In this document: positions 29,964 through 42,500 of the stretch, piece by piece
Numbering within the stretch: the stretch's first letter is position 1
Layout: the number at the start of each line of letters is the position of its first letter
NCBI GenBank assembly: GCA_019828595.1
Contig: JAHQRK010000058.1
Span: 1 to 64,000 of the forward strand
Direction of reading: 5' to 3'
DNA: 64,000 nt
From: Aphanomyces cochlioides
Taxonomy: Eukaryota > Oomycota > Saprolegniomycetes > Saprolegniales > Verrucalvaceae
Translations under genes and position numbers: made by a program
Notes under the pieces: generated by a model
What the model was told of the DNA's origin: nothing
The model's input: only the letters and a program-made list of their open reading frames with translations
Databases searched by the model: none

Positions 29964-31654
29964 ATGACAATCGGGGTATATTTGACCTTTAACCCCTATA
30001 AATATTTGCCTAGACGACCCAATGGGGAACAAGGACTACTAAGTTCTACTCGAAAGCCACTTGAATCGTTGCGTGAGTTCGATTGAGCTCTTGCATTGTC
30101 TTGAAATCTTGAGACTTCTTTACACAAGTGTCGCTCGCAAGTTCTTCTCCCAAAACCAAGTGTAGTTGGTATGAGACTTGAGTTTTTCGACTATCTCGGA
30201 GACTTGCATTGCTTCATCACTGTCCATTGTAGGATCACGGAGCATTCGTCTGATATTTGCGGTCCACGAAACAAGAGATACTTCCTTGACCGCCTGGATG
30301 TATGGCACTGTTTTGCCTTCAAACTTGGTTCGATTGCGATGAATCCAAAAGTCCCGTAGCAAAGATGAAACGAGAAGGACCCACAAACGACGAATCACTG
30401 AAAAATGAGACACCCATTCTTCAGAAACCGCGAATTCGTCGAGGTTGATAATCGTATTCCATGTAAATGGAATACCAAACGGCCGCCACGCTGCTTGATG
30501 CCAATTCCACACAGGCTTGACAAACTTGCAGTCGAACAGGATGTGTTGTATCGTTTCGACGGCTGAGCAACCAGGAAAGGAGCATTCGATAATGCTAGGG
30601 TTGGTGTCTTGAAGGAAAAAGAAGCGAGAGTTGACGGGTAGCATCCGAAACAAGATTCGCCACCACACATCGGCTTGAACAGGAGTTGGATATCGCATCA
30701 AAGGTTTCACAGTCTTGTTCATGTATTTCTTGATCGCCAAATCATTGTTTCTTGAATCGCTCGACAAGGGGTGCTGTTTGGTGAGTAGTGGCGCGCAAAA
30801 GCAAATCGATCGGATGTACTTGCGCGGCCATTGTTGAAAAGGAACAAAGACATTCTTCCAAACTTGTCCGACGGGGATTTGAACTTCATGATTGGGAGGC
30901 ACAGCTTCCACGAGAGGGATACCCAGTACTTGCCATACAGTGGTCGCAATGAGTGAAAGCAGGGAGTACAAATGGCGAAACACGCGTGGAAAATCATCGC
31001 CAGGGAACCGCCAAACGTAAGGCTCCATTTGCAACTTGAATTCTTCATAGGAGGGCCACACGCGTTGTGTGGTGACGAAATCGTCCAAGCAATGCAAGCC
31101 TTCTTGGGCGAGGAACTTGTAGAAGGGACGATGATGTTTGAGGGCGACAGCAAGCGAGGTTGGTCCATTGGAACCAGGAACCAAAAACAGCGGATGAATT
31201 TGCAGCCAAACAGACATGGTAGGGAGCTGAGATTGTGTCGGCGTTTCAGGACATTTGCGCGTAAGGGGGATACGATGCCAGTTGGCCCAGATTTTCCGCC
31301 ACAACAAAGGGAGTACTTCAAGTCGCATGTGATTTGTGTTGTGGTTGGGATGATACATGAGGCAGTCCCACGACGAGTATCTTGCGAACGGCTCCATGCA
31401 CCTTCGAAAGAGCTGCTTCGGGAGAACAGACCATAACGATGGTTCTTCGTTGTCGGTCTGAACAAGGAATTGAAGTCGCTGAACACGTTGAGCACGAATT
31501 CTTGACGCAATATGCGGAATCCTGAGACCCAGGCTGGGATGATACGCCACGCCAGAGTTGATCAAGGACATGTGCTTGTCTTCCTTGTGTCGCTTTCTTG
31601 TCAAGATGAACTTGTACACCATGGACTGCCACTTGGCGACCGAGTCTTCAGGGA
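29964..31654 (-). mobile_element. B3: 5'-truncated family B LINE
   Basis: It is 1691 bp and matches B1 in both ends and in its predicted protein; it occupies the position equivalent to B1 in the 17.8-kb duplication. Confidence 0.9.
30120..31654 (-). pseudogene. ORF2 C-terminal fragment of B3
   Basis: The frame is open to the truncation, with its first ATG at 31622 (500 aa), identical to the B1 product as far as compared. Confidence 0.85.
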
Positions 31655-31668
31655 GGTCGTATAGCTCA
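31655..31668 (+). repeat. 14-bp target-site duplication between B3 and A4
   Basis: The sequence ggtcgtatagctca; partner at the start of tRNA 4 (36581). Confidence 0.9.
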
Positions 31669-31825
31669 CTGCAATGGGGAGGTATATTAATAGACTTTCA
31701 ATATCTACTAATACTAATATTGCCTACTAACGGCTCATCCCACTTCCAAATGCTTCAGCAGATTTTCTACTTTGGGCTTTGGAGTACAGCGATTTTTGAC
31801 TTGTTGAATAAATACTTGGGGCTTG

Positions 31826-34800
31826 TTAATTTGGGGCTGAAGGTTGGAGCGCGAGCAAAGTCGGGTACTTGGCTACCAGTGGGCGATAGACAGGTTGTCT
31901 ATGCAAAGTATTGATTGCTGAAATTGCTTCCACTCGTTGAGGGCTGTCAACTTCTTGGAGGCGAAGCCATCTGCGGATCGATGCATGCCATCGGATGAAG
32001 CTGACTTCTTGCCAAATTTCTGGCGGAGGCGGCTCCTTCGATTCGAACTTGGCGGCGTTGTGCGTTGTCCAAATATAGTGAAGGTTGGAAGCACACAGAA
32101 GAGCCCAGAGCACAAACAGTATGTCTTGAAGCTGGCTACCGCGTTCGTTGACTTGAAAGCGGTCGATGTTGGTGATGGCAGTCCAATCGAAATTGACACC
32201 GAAGCATCGCCAAGCGGTCGCGTGAAAACGCCAAAGGGGATACACGCGAGAGCAGGTGTGGAAGGCGTGGTGTTGGTTCTCCGGTGCGTCGCAATTGGTA
32301 TAGACACAGCAAATTACGTCTGGCTGCTGAGGTTGCAAGTAGAACAAGCGCGAGTTGACAGGCAGCATGTTGAACAACAGTCGAAACCAAACGTCGCCAT
32401 GGAGGGGAGGCGGCCAACGGCATGTTTTGCGGATGAGTCGCACGTAGGTCGCAATATCTTGTTGCTCGACGCGGGACGATGTCGCCACTGGGTGCGGTTT
32501 TCCATCCGAAGGGGCGTGATGCGCCAAACGTGATACGAGTCGCTTGGGCCAACGCTCGAAGGATAGCAATTGATCTTTGAAAAGTGCCTTGAAAGGGTGA
32601 CTTGTTGTATCGATATCGGTCAAAGCAGTTCCAGTTCGAACGCCAGACGTGCGGAGGACTTGGTCGAATATCTTGGTGAGGTGGCTATAAACTTGACCAG
32701 CACGTTCGGGTGCTGCAAATCCCATCGCGCCGTTCGCTTGTAACGTCACTTGTGCCGCACGGTTGTTGGATGACAGTCGATCAATAAACGCAGCTCTTGT
32801 AGGCCATGTCCCTTGCCGTGTCAAGAAGTCTTTGAGGCAGTGGAAACCGTTTTGAGACGCATGTCTACACCATCGACGACACAGAGCAGTCTTCACGACA
32901 TTTGATGTAGCACCCGCAGGACCAACTTGCAGAGCGGGGTAGGATGTCAGCCACACGGGGAGGTTCAAAAGTTCTTCGAGGCTTGGTGGCGAAGCGGTTC
33001 GCTTGGCCATAGGTGTGGCGGCCCATTGATGCCAAATGTCGTGCCAAAGAGGATGCAGCTCCCACAAAAACAACCACTTGGAGCTGTGGTTGGGGAAGTA
33101 CGTGAGAAAGTCGAACGGGTGGGTGTCGCGATACAGCTTGTTCATGACACGGGAAAATTGTCTCTTGACAAGCAACTTCCATGGGGCAAATGTGTTGGGT
33201 GAATTGGGCTGCATCAAGAGTTGGAGCCGCAGCAGTCGCTGAGTCCGAAGCTTCGAAGCCACATGCGGAATACCGAGGCCGAGTTTTTGATCGAACTGCC
33301 ACTTGCGGCAAATAGTTGAGCGATGATGGTCGGTGATTTGCGTCTTCCGACCAAGGATGTACTTGTTGACCATTCTTTGCCAAACGGCAACCATCGTTGG
33401 AGGCACATACACTGCAGCCGTGACATGCCATAACAACGACAACAACATGGTCGATACGATGAGTTTGCGGCCTTGGATGGTTCGCGCACGACTTCCCCAC
33501 GTTTGAAACGCAGCCAGAAACTTGTCGTTCAGTTGCTGGACTTGAAAATCGCGCGGCAGTCGGTGGCCAAAGAGAATACCAAGGTATTTCACTGGCTTCT
33601 CGCTCGGCAAGACGTTCAAGAGGCCACCATCGTCGATGTCTTCGATATCGAGATTGTTGTTGAGCGCCAAAGTCATGCACTTGGCAACGTTGAGACGAGC
33701 TCCAGACACAGAGCAAAAGTCTTCGACAATTGCCATTTGCTCGACCGCCGCTTGGAGGGATGACGAGAGTAGAGTCGTGTCGTCGGCAAAGTAGATGCTC
33801 GTCAGTGAGTCTCCATTTGGAAGGGGAATACCAAAATCAGGAGATCCGCGTAGCATTTCGCCGAGTGGCTCGAGGTAAAGTACGAAGAGCATGCACGATA
33901 GGGGGCAACCTTGCTTGACTCCGCGGGTAGGCCGTATGGTAGGGCCAAGACCGTCGTTGAAAATGATCTGGACCAGAGGCGTATTGTAAAGCAACTGAAC
34001 CCAAGACACAAATGTGGGACCGATGTTCATCTCCTTGAGTACGTCGAAGAGAAAGCCTTGGTCAACCATATCGTATGCCTTGGAAAAGTCGAGAAACGTC
34101 GCGTAGTAGTCGTGGTCTTCATTGGTACAGAAAGTCTGCAATGCTTGTACCAGCATCACGTGGTCGTGCAAGCGACGGCCAGGGACAAAACCAGCTTGGC
34201 TTGGGTGAGCGAGGTATGGGGCAACTTGTGCAAGACGGTAGGCCAGCGCCCGCGATAGAATCTTGACTTCAACCGACATGAGAGTAATCGGCCGATAGTT
34301 GCCAGGGTCGCCTCTGTCTCCAGCCTTGAACAAGAGCGCCACTGCACTTCGGCGTTGTTGGAGCAGGAGGTGACCGTGATGGGTGAGTTGGTAGTTGAAC
34401 ACCTTGAGCAGGATTTGGGCGAATACGTCCGGGGAGACTTGAAAGAAAGCTGCAGGCCAGCCGTCTGAACCAGGAGACTTGTTCGGGTTCATAGACTTGA
34501 GCGCGCCGCACAGGTCTTCCGCCGTGAGAGGACTTTCCAGAGCGTCGCGCTGTTCTTGAGTGAGACGTCGAGTAATGGCTCGAATGATAGCTCGGCGACG
34601 GGCCCGATTCAACGGTGGTTGGTCTCTTGGAGTGACCATGATGTTTTTCCAATGAGACGTAAAACCAGCCTTGACTTCAGACGGGTCAGTCGACGTTGCA
34701 CCGTTGATTGTCACGGACGAGAGCGGCACTTTGATCCCCTTGGGTCGACGAAAAAAGTGACTGGTACCTCGCTCGTTGACGTTGGCGTGAAAGTCGAATT

Positions 34801-35979
34801 GCTGATCCAGGTTGAACTGTCGGTACTCGCTGCGGGCAGTGTCAAGGGCTTGACGGGCGGTATTAACAATGGATGTCTCAACGAGTCCCATGTCGAATGC
34901 TCGGCGGGAAGTAAGCCACTTCATCTTGAGGCTGTTGAGTGTGTACTTCATCGAGTCAATGTACTGGCGATGACTGACTTGGAGACGCTTCTTCATTCTC
35001 TTCAACCAGCCGTACCACTTTGCGCCAAAGTTTTGAGTGTCGTCTGCGCGCATCTCGTCCAAAAGTTGATTGGCTTCGGCCTTGATCGCTGCGACTACTT
35101 GAGGGTTCTTTAAGAGCTCACGGGGAGGCGCCAGTAACTTCGGTCGGGAGCTCGCTGCTCGCAGGAGAGGACCACTTTGTGTTCCATGTGGTCGCCTGCA
35201 AAGCTGCTTGGGGAATAGCTTGAACGTGCGTACGTTTGAGCGACGATATCTTGGTCCACAAACAGGTAGTCGAGGCGGTTGCTTCGACCAGGGCCGCTGT
35301 AAACGCGCTCGTTGGGGTGGTGCATCCTCCACGCATCGATAACACCAAGTGCTGAAAGCCAGGCAATGCATTCCGCCTTACCAGCGTTGTGGTCTTGGCG
35401 AGGTCGAGTCGCGTCCAGATGCTCCTCCAGGGGTAAGTTGAAATCGCCTCCGACAAAGTGAATGCTGTCGTCTTCAAAGTCGCGAGGCAGATCGTCGAAA
35501 AACGGTGCTCGAGAGTGAGCGATAACCGGGGCATAGACGTTGTGAAAGTACACAGGAACGCCGTCCCACTGAGTTCGAACAACCATGTATCTTCCAGGTC
35601 GGTCATGGGTGGTCAAGTGTTGCAGATCGAGGAATCCAGGCATGGATCCATGGAAATACGATGCCACACCGCAGCGCCGATTGTTGAGTGAGTCGACGCG
35701 ATCAGTGCGGAGATCGTTGGTGAAGAGCTTGTATTTGCCAACGCCTACTTCGTTGTTGAGGTGGAGTTGGAAGGTTTCGAGATGTTTGATGTTATTGATT
35801 TTGGTTTCTTGAAAGAAAACGGCTTGGGTCGGAATTTGGAGTCGCCGCGCCACAAGATGTCCGTTGTCTTTCAGCCCATTGAGGTTGGCAGTGGTCAGTT
35901 CGAGTATGGGGAACTTGGTGAAGAGACCGGCCGCGACCACCTTAGCCACGGAACGCGACAGACGTTGCGTTCGCAACAT
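31826..35979 (-). pseudogene. ORF2 of A4, single-base frameshift in the endonuclease
   Basis: This frame equals ORF2 of A2 except that the five-G run in the segment for WRLPRELL has only four G (35122-35125). This stops the N-terminal frame after ~288 residues, just past the endonuclease domain; the RT and finger remain in one frame of ~1100 codons below it. Because the change is in a homopolymer and A2 is intact, a sequencing or assembly error is a serious alternative to a real mutation. Confidence 0.88.
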
Positions 35980-36580
35980 CTCCCAGCATGAGTGTCTGAG
36001 TGTCGGGTTGGAACATCACTTGGTTGTCGAAGGTGGGGTCCAGGGAGCCAGCCTCATGGAATTCCAGGATCGTGGTCAAGACGTATCGCGACTTCTCGTC
36101 TTCGCCGGCATACAACGTTTCCATGATATTCCAAATCAAGAGGCCGAAGCTCGTGTCAAGCAATATGGCAGATAGCGATACGCCCGACAAACAGCGGGAG
36201 CCCAAATGAGAAGCCAGTGCAGTGACCGGGTACTTGGTAGAGGCCACGATCGCAGCATCACTGTTGTAGTACGTTGGAGCATGAATGGCCAAGAGAACTT
36301 CTGCCACAGCCAACACTTCTTCCAGGTCGCCGCGATGGAGGGAAATCTCGTCGCCGTCAATGGTAGTATCGATGAAGTCGATGTTCTTGAATAGCTCGAT
36401 GTTGCTGAAGATGGCTTGAACGTGCTCGCGGGTCATACGCACACCCCACGTCAATGAGTACAGCTGGGAGAACGGTTTGTCTCCACCCCAAGTCGCTCGA
36501 AGCCACCGATGGAGGAGGCGTTGTCTCACAAAGTACTCAAAGCATGCACGGTCTTCATCAAAAAGTCGGTGCAGTTGCAC
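35942..36580 (-). pseudogene. ORF1 C-terminal fragment in A4
   Basis: Same ~210-residue remnant as in A2, again open into antisense tRNA (ATG at 36607). Confidence 0.75.
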
Positions 36581-36653
36581 GGTCGTATAGCTCAGTCGGT
36601 AGAGCATGGTGCTAATAACGCCAGGGTCCTGGGTTCGAGCCCCAGTATGACCA
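36581..36653 (+). tRNA. tRNA-Ile(AAT), copy 4
   Basis: Identical gene body to copies 1-3. It shares the T7 terminator with copy 2, as expected of its duplicate. Confidence 0.97.
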
Positions 36654-37653
36654 ACGTTTTTTTCCCTTTTCTCCGATTTCGTCCTCTCCTCCCAACATTC
36701 TTGCCTTTCCTTAGGATTCCTCCTGTATTCTTCTCAGCTCTTACTAGTCACCTCATGCCACGTCCAGCACGAAAAGATGTGCTCACCTCTACGCACATAT
36801 GGATAAGACATTCCTTGAATCTCTCTTTCACGGACTGTGGTCCATCTGCAGTGTCCATCTATACTCTTGACAAGACAAATGCAGTCTTGTTTTTGTTCTG
36901 TTGAGTCTCTTCGCGAGGCTTGCTCCAAACGCTCGTGTGTTTACGATGGTTGACACATCGAGATACGCCGACATGTCTTGATGTAGTCATGCAATCGTTT
37001 GCAATGATCTCTGAGTCTGTGAATTTCATTTGAATCACCTCAACGTGGCAGCCAAGGCATGCATCCAAAATACATGTAAATAGGAATCTACACGGATAAA
37101 CAAAACGAAGCATCTCGAATGGGATCGACAATCTTTTCAAGATCGTGTAGCTTTGCCTTCACAAAGCTCTGTCCTGGCTTGTTGGCGTTATATGAATGAG
37201 CCACTTGACAGTGGTCGACAACGACGATGAACTTTTCTCCATACTGAAGCAAAGTATTTGAGTTTTGATAAGAAATTTGACCCGCCGAATATGAATTTCA
37301 TGAGGATTTGCATGCAATAAGAAATAACTTGGAAAACATTATAGCGTTTGAGAAACATGACTTTAAAGACGAAAATGTAGGTCAAAACTCTCTGCTAATA
37401 ATAACGTTTATAATTAAATAGTATGCGTGTAAAAGGATATGGACAGAGGACACGAGGAATGAAGCTTGGGACTGTCGAGGGCTGACGACGAGCGGATGCC
37501 AAATTGAATTGCGTAGGTTTTGTTTTGTTGGGAGAGTGGATGGTGTGTGGGATATGTTGTAGGTTTCTTTTGTGTTTGGAAAAAAAGTGTGTGTGTCAAT
37601 GTGTTTGAGAACGTGTGTTGTGTGATGTGGTGTGTATGGGAATAAGTATAATA
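36654..37653. other. Spacer 4 of the tRNA module
   Basis: Duplicate of spacer 2, including the gtgtttgg variant. The coding-like stretch is at 37088-37297. Confidence 0.8.
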
Positions 37654-37667
37654 GGTCGTATAGCTCA
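37654..37667 (+). repeat. 14-bp target-site duplication left of B4
   Basis: The sequence ggtcgtatagctca stands between spacer 4 and the B4 3' end. Confidence 0.9.
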
Positions 37668-39358
37668 ATGACAATCGGGGTATATTTGACCTTTAACCCC
37701 TATAAATATTTGCCTAGACGACCCAATGGGGAACAAGGACTACTAAGTTCTACTCGAAAGCCACTTGAATCGTTGCGTGAGTTCGATTGAGCTCTTGCAT
37801 TGTCTTGAAATCTTGAGACTTCTTTACACAAGTGTCGCTCGCAAGTTCTTCTCCCAAAACCAAGTGTAGTTGGTATGAGACTTGAGTTTTTCGACTATCT
37901 CGGAGACTTGCATTGCTTCATCACTGTCCATTGTAGGATCACGGAGCATTCGTCTGATATTTGCGGTCCACGAAACAAGAGATACTTCCTTGACCGCCTG
38001 GATGTATGGCACTGTTTTGCCTTCAAACTTGGTTCGATTGCGATGAATCCAAAAGTCCCGTAGCAAAGATGAAACGAGAAGGACCCACAAACGACGAATC
38101 ACTGAAAAATGAGACACCCATTCTTCAGAAACCGCGAATTCGTCGAGGTTGATAATCGTATTCCATGTAAATGGAATACCAAACGGCCGCCACGCTGCTT
38201 GATGCCAATTCCACACAGGCTTGACAAACTTGCAGTCGAACAGGATGTGTTGTATCGTTTCGACGGCTGAGCAACCAGGAAAGGAGCATTCGATAATGCT
38301 AGGGTTGGTGTCTTGAAGGAAAAAGAAGCGAGAGTTGACGGGTAGCATCCGAAACAAGATTCGCCACCACACATCGGCTTGAACAGGAGTTGGATATCGC
38401 ATCAAAGGTTTCACAGTCTTGTTCATGTATTTCTTGATCGCCAAATCATTGTTTCTTGAATCGCTCGACAAGGGGTGCTGTTTGGTGAGTAGTGGCGCGC
38501 AAAAGCAAATCGATCGGATGTACTTGCGCGGCCATTGTTGAAAAGGAACAAAGACATTCTTCCAAACTTGTCCGACGGGGATTTGAACTTCATGATTGGG
38601 AGGCACAGCTTCCACGAGAGGGATACCCAGTACTTGCCATACAGTGGTCGCAATGAGTGAAAGCAGGGAGTACAAATGGCGAAACACGCGTGGAAAATCA
38701 TCGCCAGGGAACCGCCAAACGTAAGGCTCCATTTGCAACTTGAATTCTTCATAGGAGGGCCACACGCGTTGTGTGGTGACGAAATCGTCCAAGCAATGCA
38801 AGCCTTCTTGGGCGAGGAACTTGTAGAAGGGACGATGATGTTTGAGGGCGACAGCAAGCGAGGTTGGTCCATTGGAACCAGGAACCAAAAACAGCGGATG
38901 AATTTGCAGCCAAACAGACATGGTAGGGAGCTGAGATTGTGTCGGCGTTTCAGGACATTTGCGCGTAAGGGGGATACGATGCCAGTTGGCCCAGATTTTC
39001 CGCCACAACAAAGGGAGTACTTCAAGTCGCATGTGATTTGTGTTGTGGTTGGGATGATACATGAGGCAGTCCCACGACGAGTATCTTGCGAACGGCTCCA
39101 TGCACCTTCGAAAGAGCTGCTTCGGGAGAACAGACCATAACGATGGTTCTTCGTTGTCGGTCTGAACAAGGAATTGAAGTCGCTGAACACGTTGAGCACG
39201 AATTCTTGACGCAATATGCGGAATCCTGAGACCCAGGCTGGGATGATACGCCACGCCAGAGTTGATCAAGGACATGTGCTTGTCTTCCTTGTGTCGCTTT
39301 CTTGTCAAGATGAACTTGTACACCATGGACTGCCACTTGGCGACCGAGTCTTCAGGGA
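37668..39358 (-). mobile_element. B4: 5'-truncated family B LINE
   Basis: It is 1691 bp and is the duplicate of B2. Confidence 0.9.
37824..39358 (-). pseudogene. ORF2 C-terminal fragment of B4
   Basis: Open frame, first ATG at 39326, 500 aa; no disabling change inside it. Confidence 0.85.
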
Positions 39359-39372
39359 GGTCGTATAGCTCA
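39359..39372 (+). repeat. 14-bp target-site duplication between B4 and A5
   Basis: The sequence ggtcgtatagctca; its right partner is not a tRNA but the 14-mer at 46701, because A6 inserted afterwards. Confidence 0.9.
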
Positions 39373-39529
39373 CTGCAATGGGGAGGTATATTAATAGACT
39401 TTCAATATCTACTAATACTAATATTGCCTACTAACGGCTCATCCCACTTCCAAATGCTTCAGCAGATTTTCTACTTTGGGCTTTGGAGTACAGCGATTTT
39501 TGACTTGTTGAATAAATACTTGGGGCTTG

Positions 39530-42500
39530 TTAATTTGGGGCTGAAGGTTGGAGCGCGAGCAAAGTCGGGTACTTGGCTACCAGTGGGCGATAGACAGGTT
39601 GTCTATGCAAAGTATTGATTGCTGAAATTGCTTCCACTCGTTGAGGGCTGTCAACTTCTTGGAGGCGAAGCCATCTGCGGATCGATGCATGCCATCGGAT
39701 GAAGCTGACTTCTTGCCAAATTTCTGGCGGAGGCGGCTTCTTCGATTCGAACTTGGCGGCGTTGTGCGTTGTCCAAATATAGTGAAGGTTGGAAGCACAC
39801 AGAAGAGCCCAGAGCACAAACAGTATGTCTTGAAGCTGGCTACCGCGTTCGTTGACTTGAAAGCGGTCGATGTTGGTGATGGCAGTCCAATCGAAATTGA
39901 CACCGAAGCATCGCCAAGCGGTCGCGTGAAAACGCCAAAGGGGATACACGCGAGAGCAGGTGTGGAAGGCGTGGTGTTGGTTCTCCGGTGCGTCGCAATT
40001 GGTATAGACACAGCAAATTACGTCTGGCTGCTGAGGTTGCAAGTAGAACAAGCGCGAGTTGACAGGCAGCATGTTGAACAACAGTCGAAACCAAACGTCG
40101 CCATGGAGGGGAGGCGGCCAACGGCATGTTTTGCGGATGAGTCGCACGTAGGTCGCAATATCTTGTTGCTCGACGCGGGACGATGTCGCCACTGGGTGCG
40201 GTTTTCCATCCGAAGGGGCGTGATGCGCCAAACGTGATACGAGTCGCTTGGGCCAACGCTCGAAGGATAGCAATTGATCTTTGAAAAGTGCCTTGAAAGG
40301 GTGACTTGTTGTATCGATATCGGTCAAAGCAGTTCCAGTTCGAACGCCAGACGTGCGGAGGACTTGGTCGAATATCTTGGTGAGGTGGCTATAAACTTGA
40401 CCAGCACGTTCGGGTGCTGCAAATCCCATCGCGCCGTTCGCTTGTAACGTCACTTGTGCCGCACGGTTGTTGGATGACAGTCGATCAATAAACGCAGCTC
40501 TTGTAGGCCATGTCCCTTGCCGTGTCAAGAAGTCTTTGAGGCAGTGGAAACCGTTTTGAGACGCATGTCTACACCATCGACGACACAGAGCAGTCTTCAC
40601 GACATTTGATGTAGCACCCGCAGGACCAACTTGCAGAGCGGGGTAGGATGTCAGCCACACGGGGAGGTTCAAAAGTTCTTCGAGGCTTGGTGGCGAAGCG
40701 GTTCGCTTGGCCATAGGTGTGGCGGCCCATTGATGCCAAATGTCGTGCCAAAGAGGATGCAGCTCCCACAAAAACAACCACTTGGAGCTGTGGTTGGGGA
40801 AGTACGTGAGAAAGTCGAACGGGTGGGTGTCGCGATACAGCTTGTTCATGACACGGGAAAATTGTCTCTTGACAAGCAACTTCCATGGGGCAAATGTGTT
40901 GGGTGAATTGGGCTGCATCAAGAGTTGGAGCCGCAGCAGTCGCTGAGTCCGAAGCTTCGAAGCCACATGCGGAATACCGAGGCCGAGTTTTTGATCGAAC
41001 TGCCACTTGCGGCAAATAGTTGAGCGATGATGGTCGGTGATTTGCGTCTTCCGACCAAGGATGTACTTGTTGACCATTCTTTGCCAAACGGCAACCATCG
41101 TTGGAGGCACATACACTGCAGCCGTGACATGCCATAACAACGACAACAACATGGTCGATACGATGAGTTTGCGGCCTTGGATGGTTCGCGCACGACTTCC
41201 CCACGTTTGAAACGCAGCCAGAAACTTGTCGTTCAGTTGCTGGACTTGAAAATCGCGCGGCAGTCGGTGGCCAAAGAGAATACCAAGGTATTTCACTGGC
41301 TTCTCGCTCGGCAAGACGTTCAAGAGGCCACCATCGTCGATGTCTTCGATATCGAGATTGTTGTTGAGCGCCAAAGTCATGCACTTGGCAACGTTGAGAC
41401 GAGCTCCAGACACAGAGCAAAAGTCTTCGACAATTGCCATTTGCTCGACCGCCGCTTGGAGGGATGACGAGAGTAGAGTCGTGTCGTCGGCAAAGTAGAT
41501 GCTCGTCAGTGAGTCTCCATTTGGAAGGGGAATACCAAAATCAGGAGATCCGCGTAGCATTTCGCCGAGTGGCTCGAGGTAAAGTACGAAGAGCATGCAC
41601 GATAGGGGGCAACCTTGCTTGACTCCGCGGGTAGGCCGTATGGTAGGGCCAAGACCGTCGTTGAAAATGATCTGGACCAGAGGCGTATTGTAAAGCAACT
41701 GAACCCAAGACACAAATGTGGGACCGATGTTCATCTCCTTGAGTACGTCGAAGAGAAAGCCTTGGTCAACCATATCGTATGCCTTGGAAAAGTCGAGAAA
41801 CGTCGCGTAGTAGTCGTGGTCTTCATTGGTACAGAAAGTCTGCAATGCTTGTACCAGCATCACGTGGTCGTGCAAGCGACGGCCAGGGACAAAACCAGCT
41901 TGGCTTGGGTGAGCGAGGTATGGGGCAACTTGTGCAAGACGGTAGGCCAGCGCCCGCGATAGAATCTTGACTTCAACCGACATGAGAGTAATCGGCCGAT
42001 AGTTGCCAGGGTCGCCTCTGTCTCCAGCCTTGAACAAGAGCGCCACTGCACTTCGGCGTTGTTGGAGCAGGAGGTGACCGTGATGGGTGAGTTGGTAGTT
42101 GAACACCTTGAGCAGGATTTGGGCGAATACGTCCGGGGAGACTTGAAAGAAAGCTGCAGGCCAGCCGTCTGAACCAGGAGACTTGTTCGGGTTCATAGAC
42201 TTGAGCGCGCCGCACAGGTCTTCCGCCGTGAGAGGACTTTCCAGAGCGTCGCGCTGTTCTTGAGTGAGACGTCGAGTAATGGCTCGAATGATAGCTCGGC
42301 GACGGGCCCGATTCAACGGTGGTTGGTCTCTTGGAGTGACCATGATGTTTTTCCAATGAGACGTAAAACCAGCCTTGACTTCAGACGGGTCAGTCGACGT
42401 TACACCGTTGATTGTCACGGACGAGAGCGGCACTTTGATCCCCTTGGGTCGACGAAAAAAGTGACTGGTACCTCGCTCGTTGACGTTGGCGTGAAAGTCG

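Larger units (their letters stand above)
31669..36580 (-). mobile_element. A4: 5'-truncated family A LINE, duplicate of A2
   Basis: It has the same 5' break and the same extra base at the tRNA junction as A2, and the same private variants; it is one base shorter (4912 bp) because of a G loss in ORF2. An identical break in two places is expected from duplication, not from two insertions. Confidence 0.92.
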
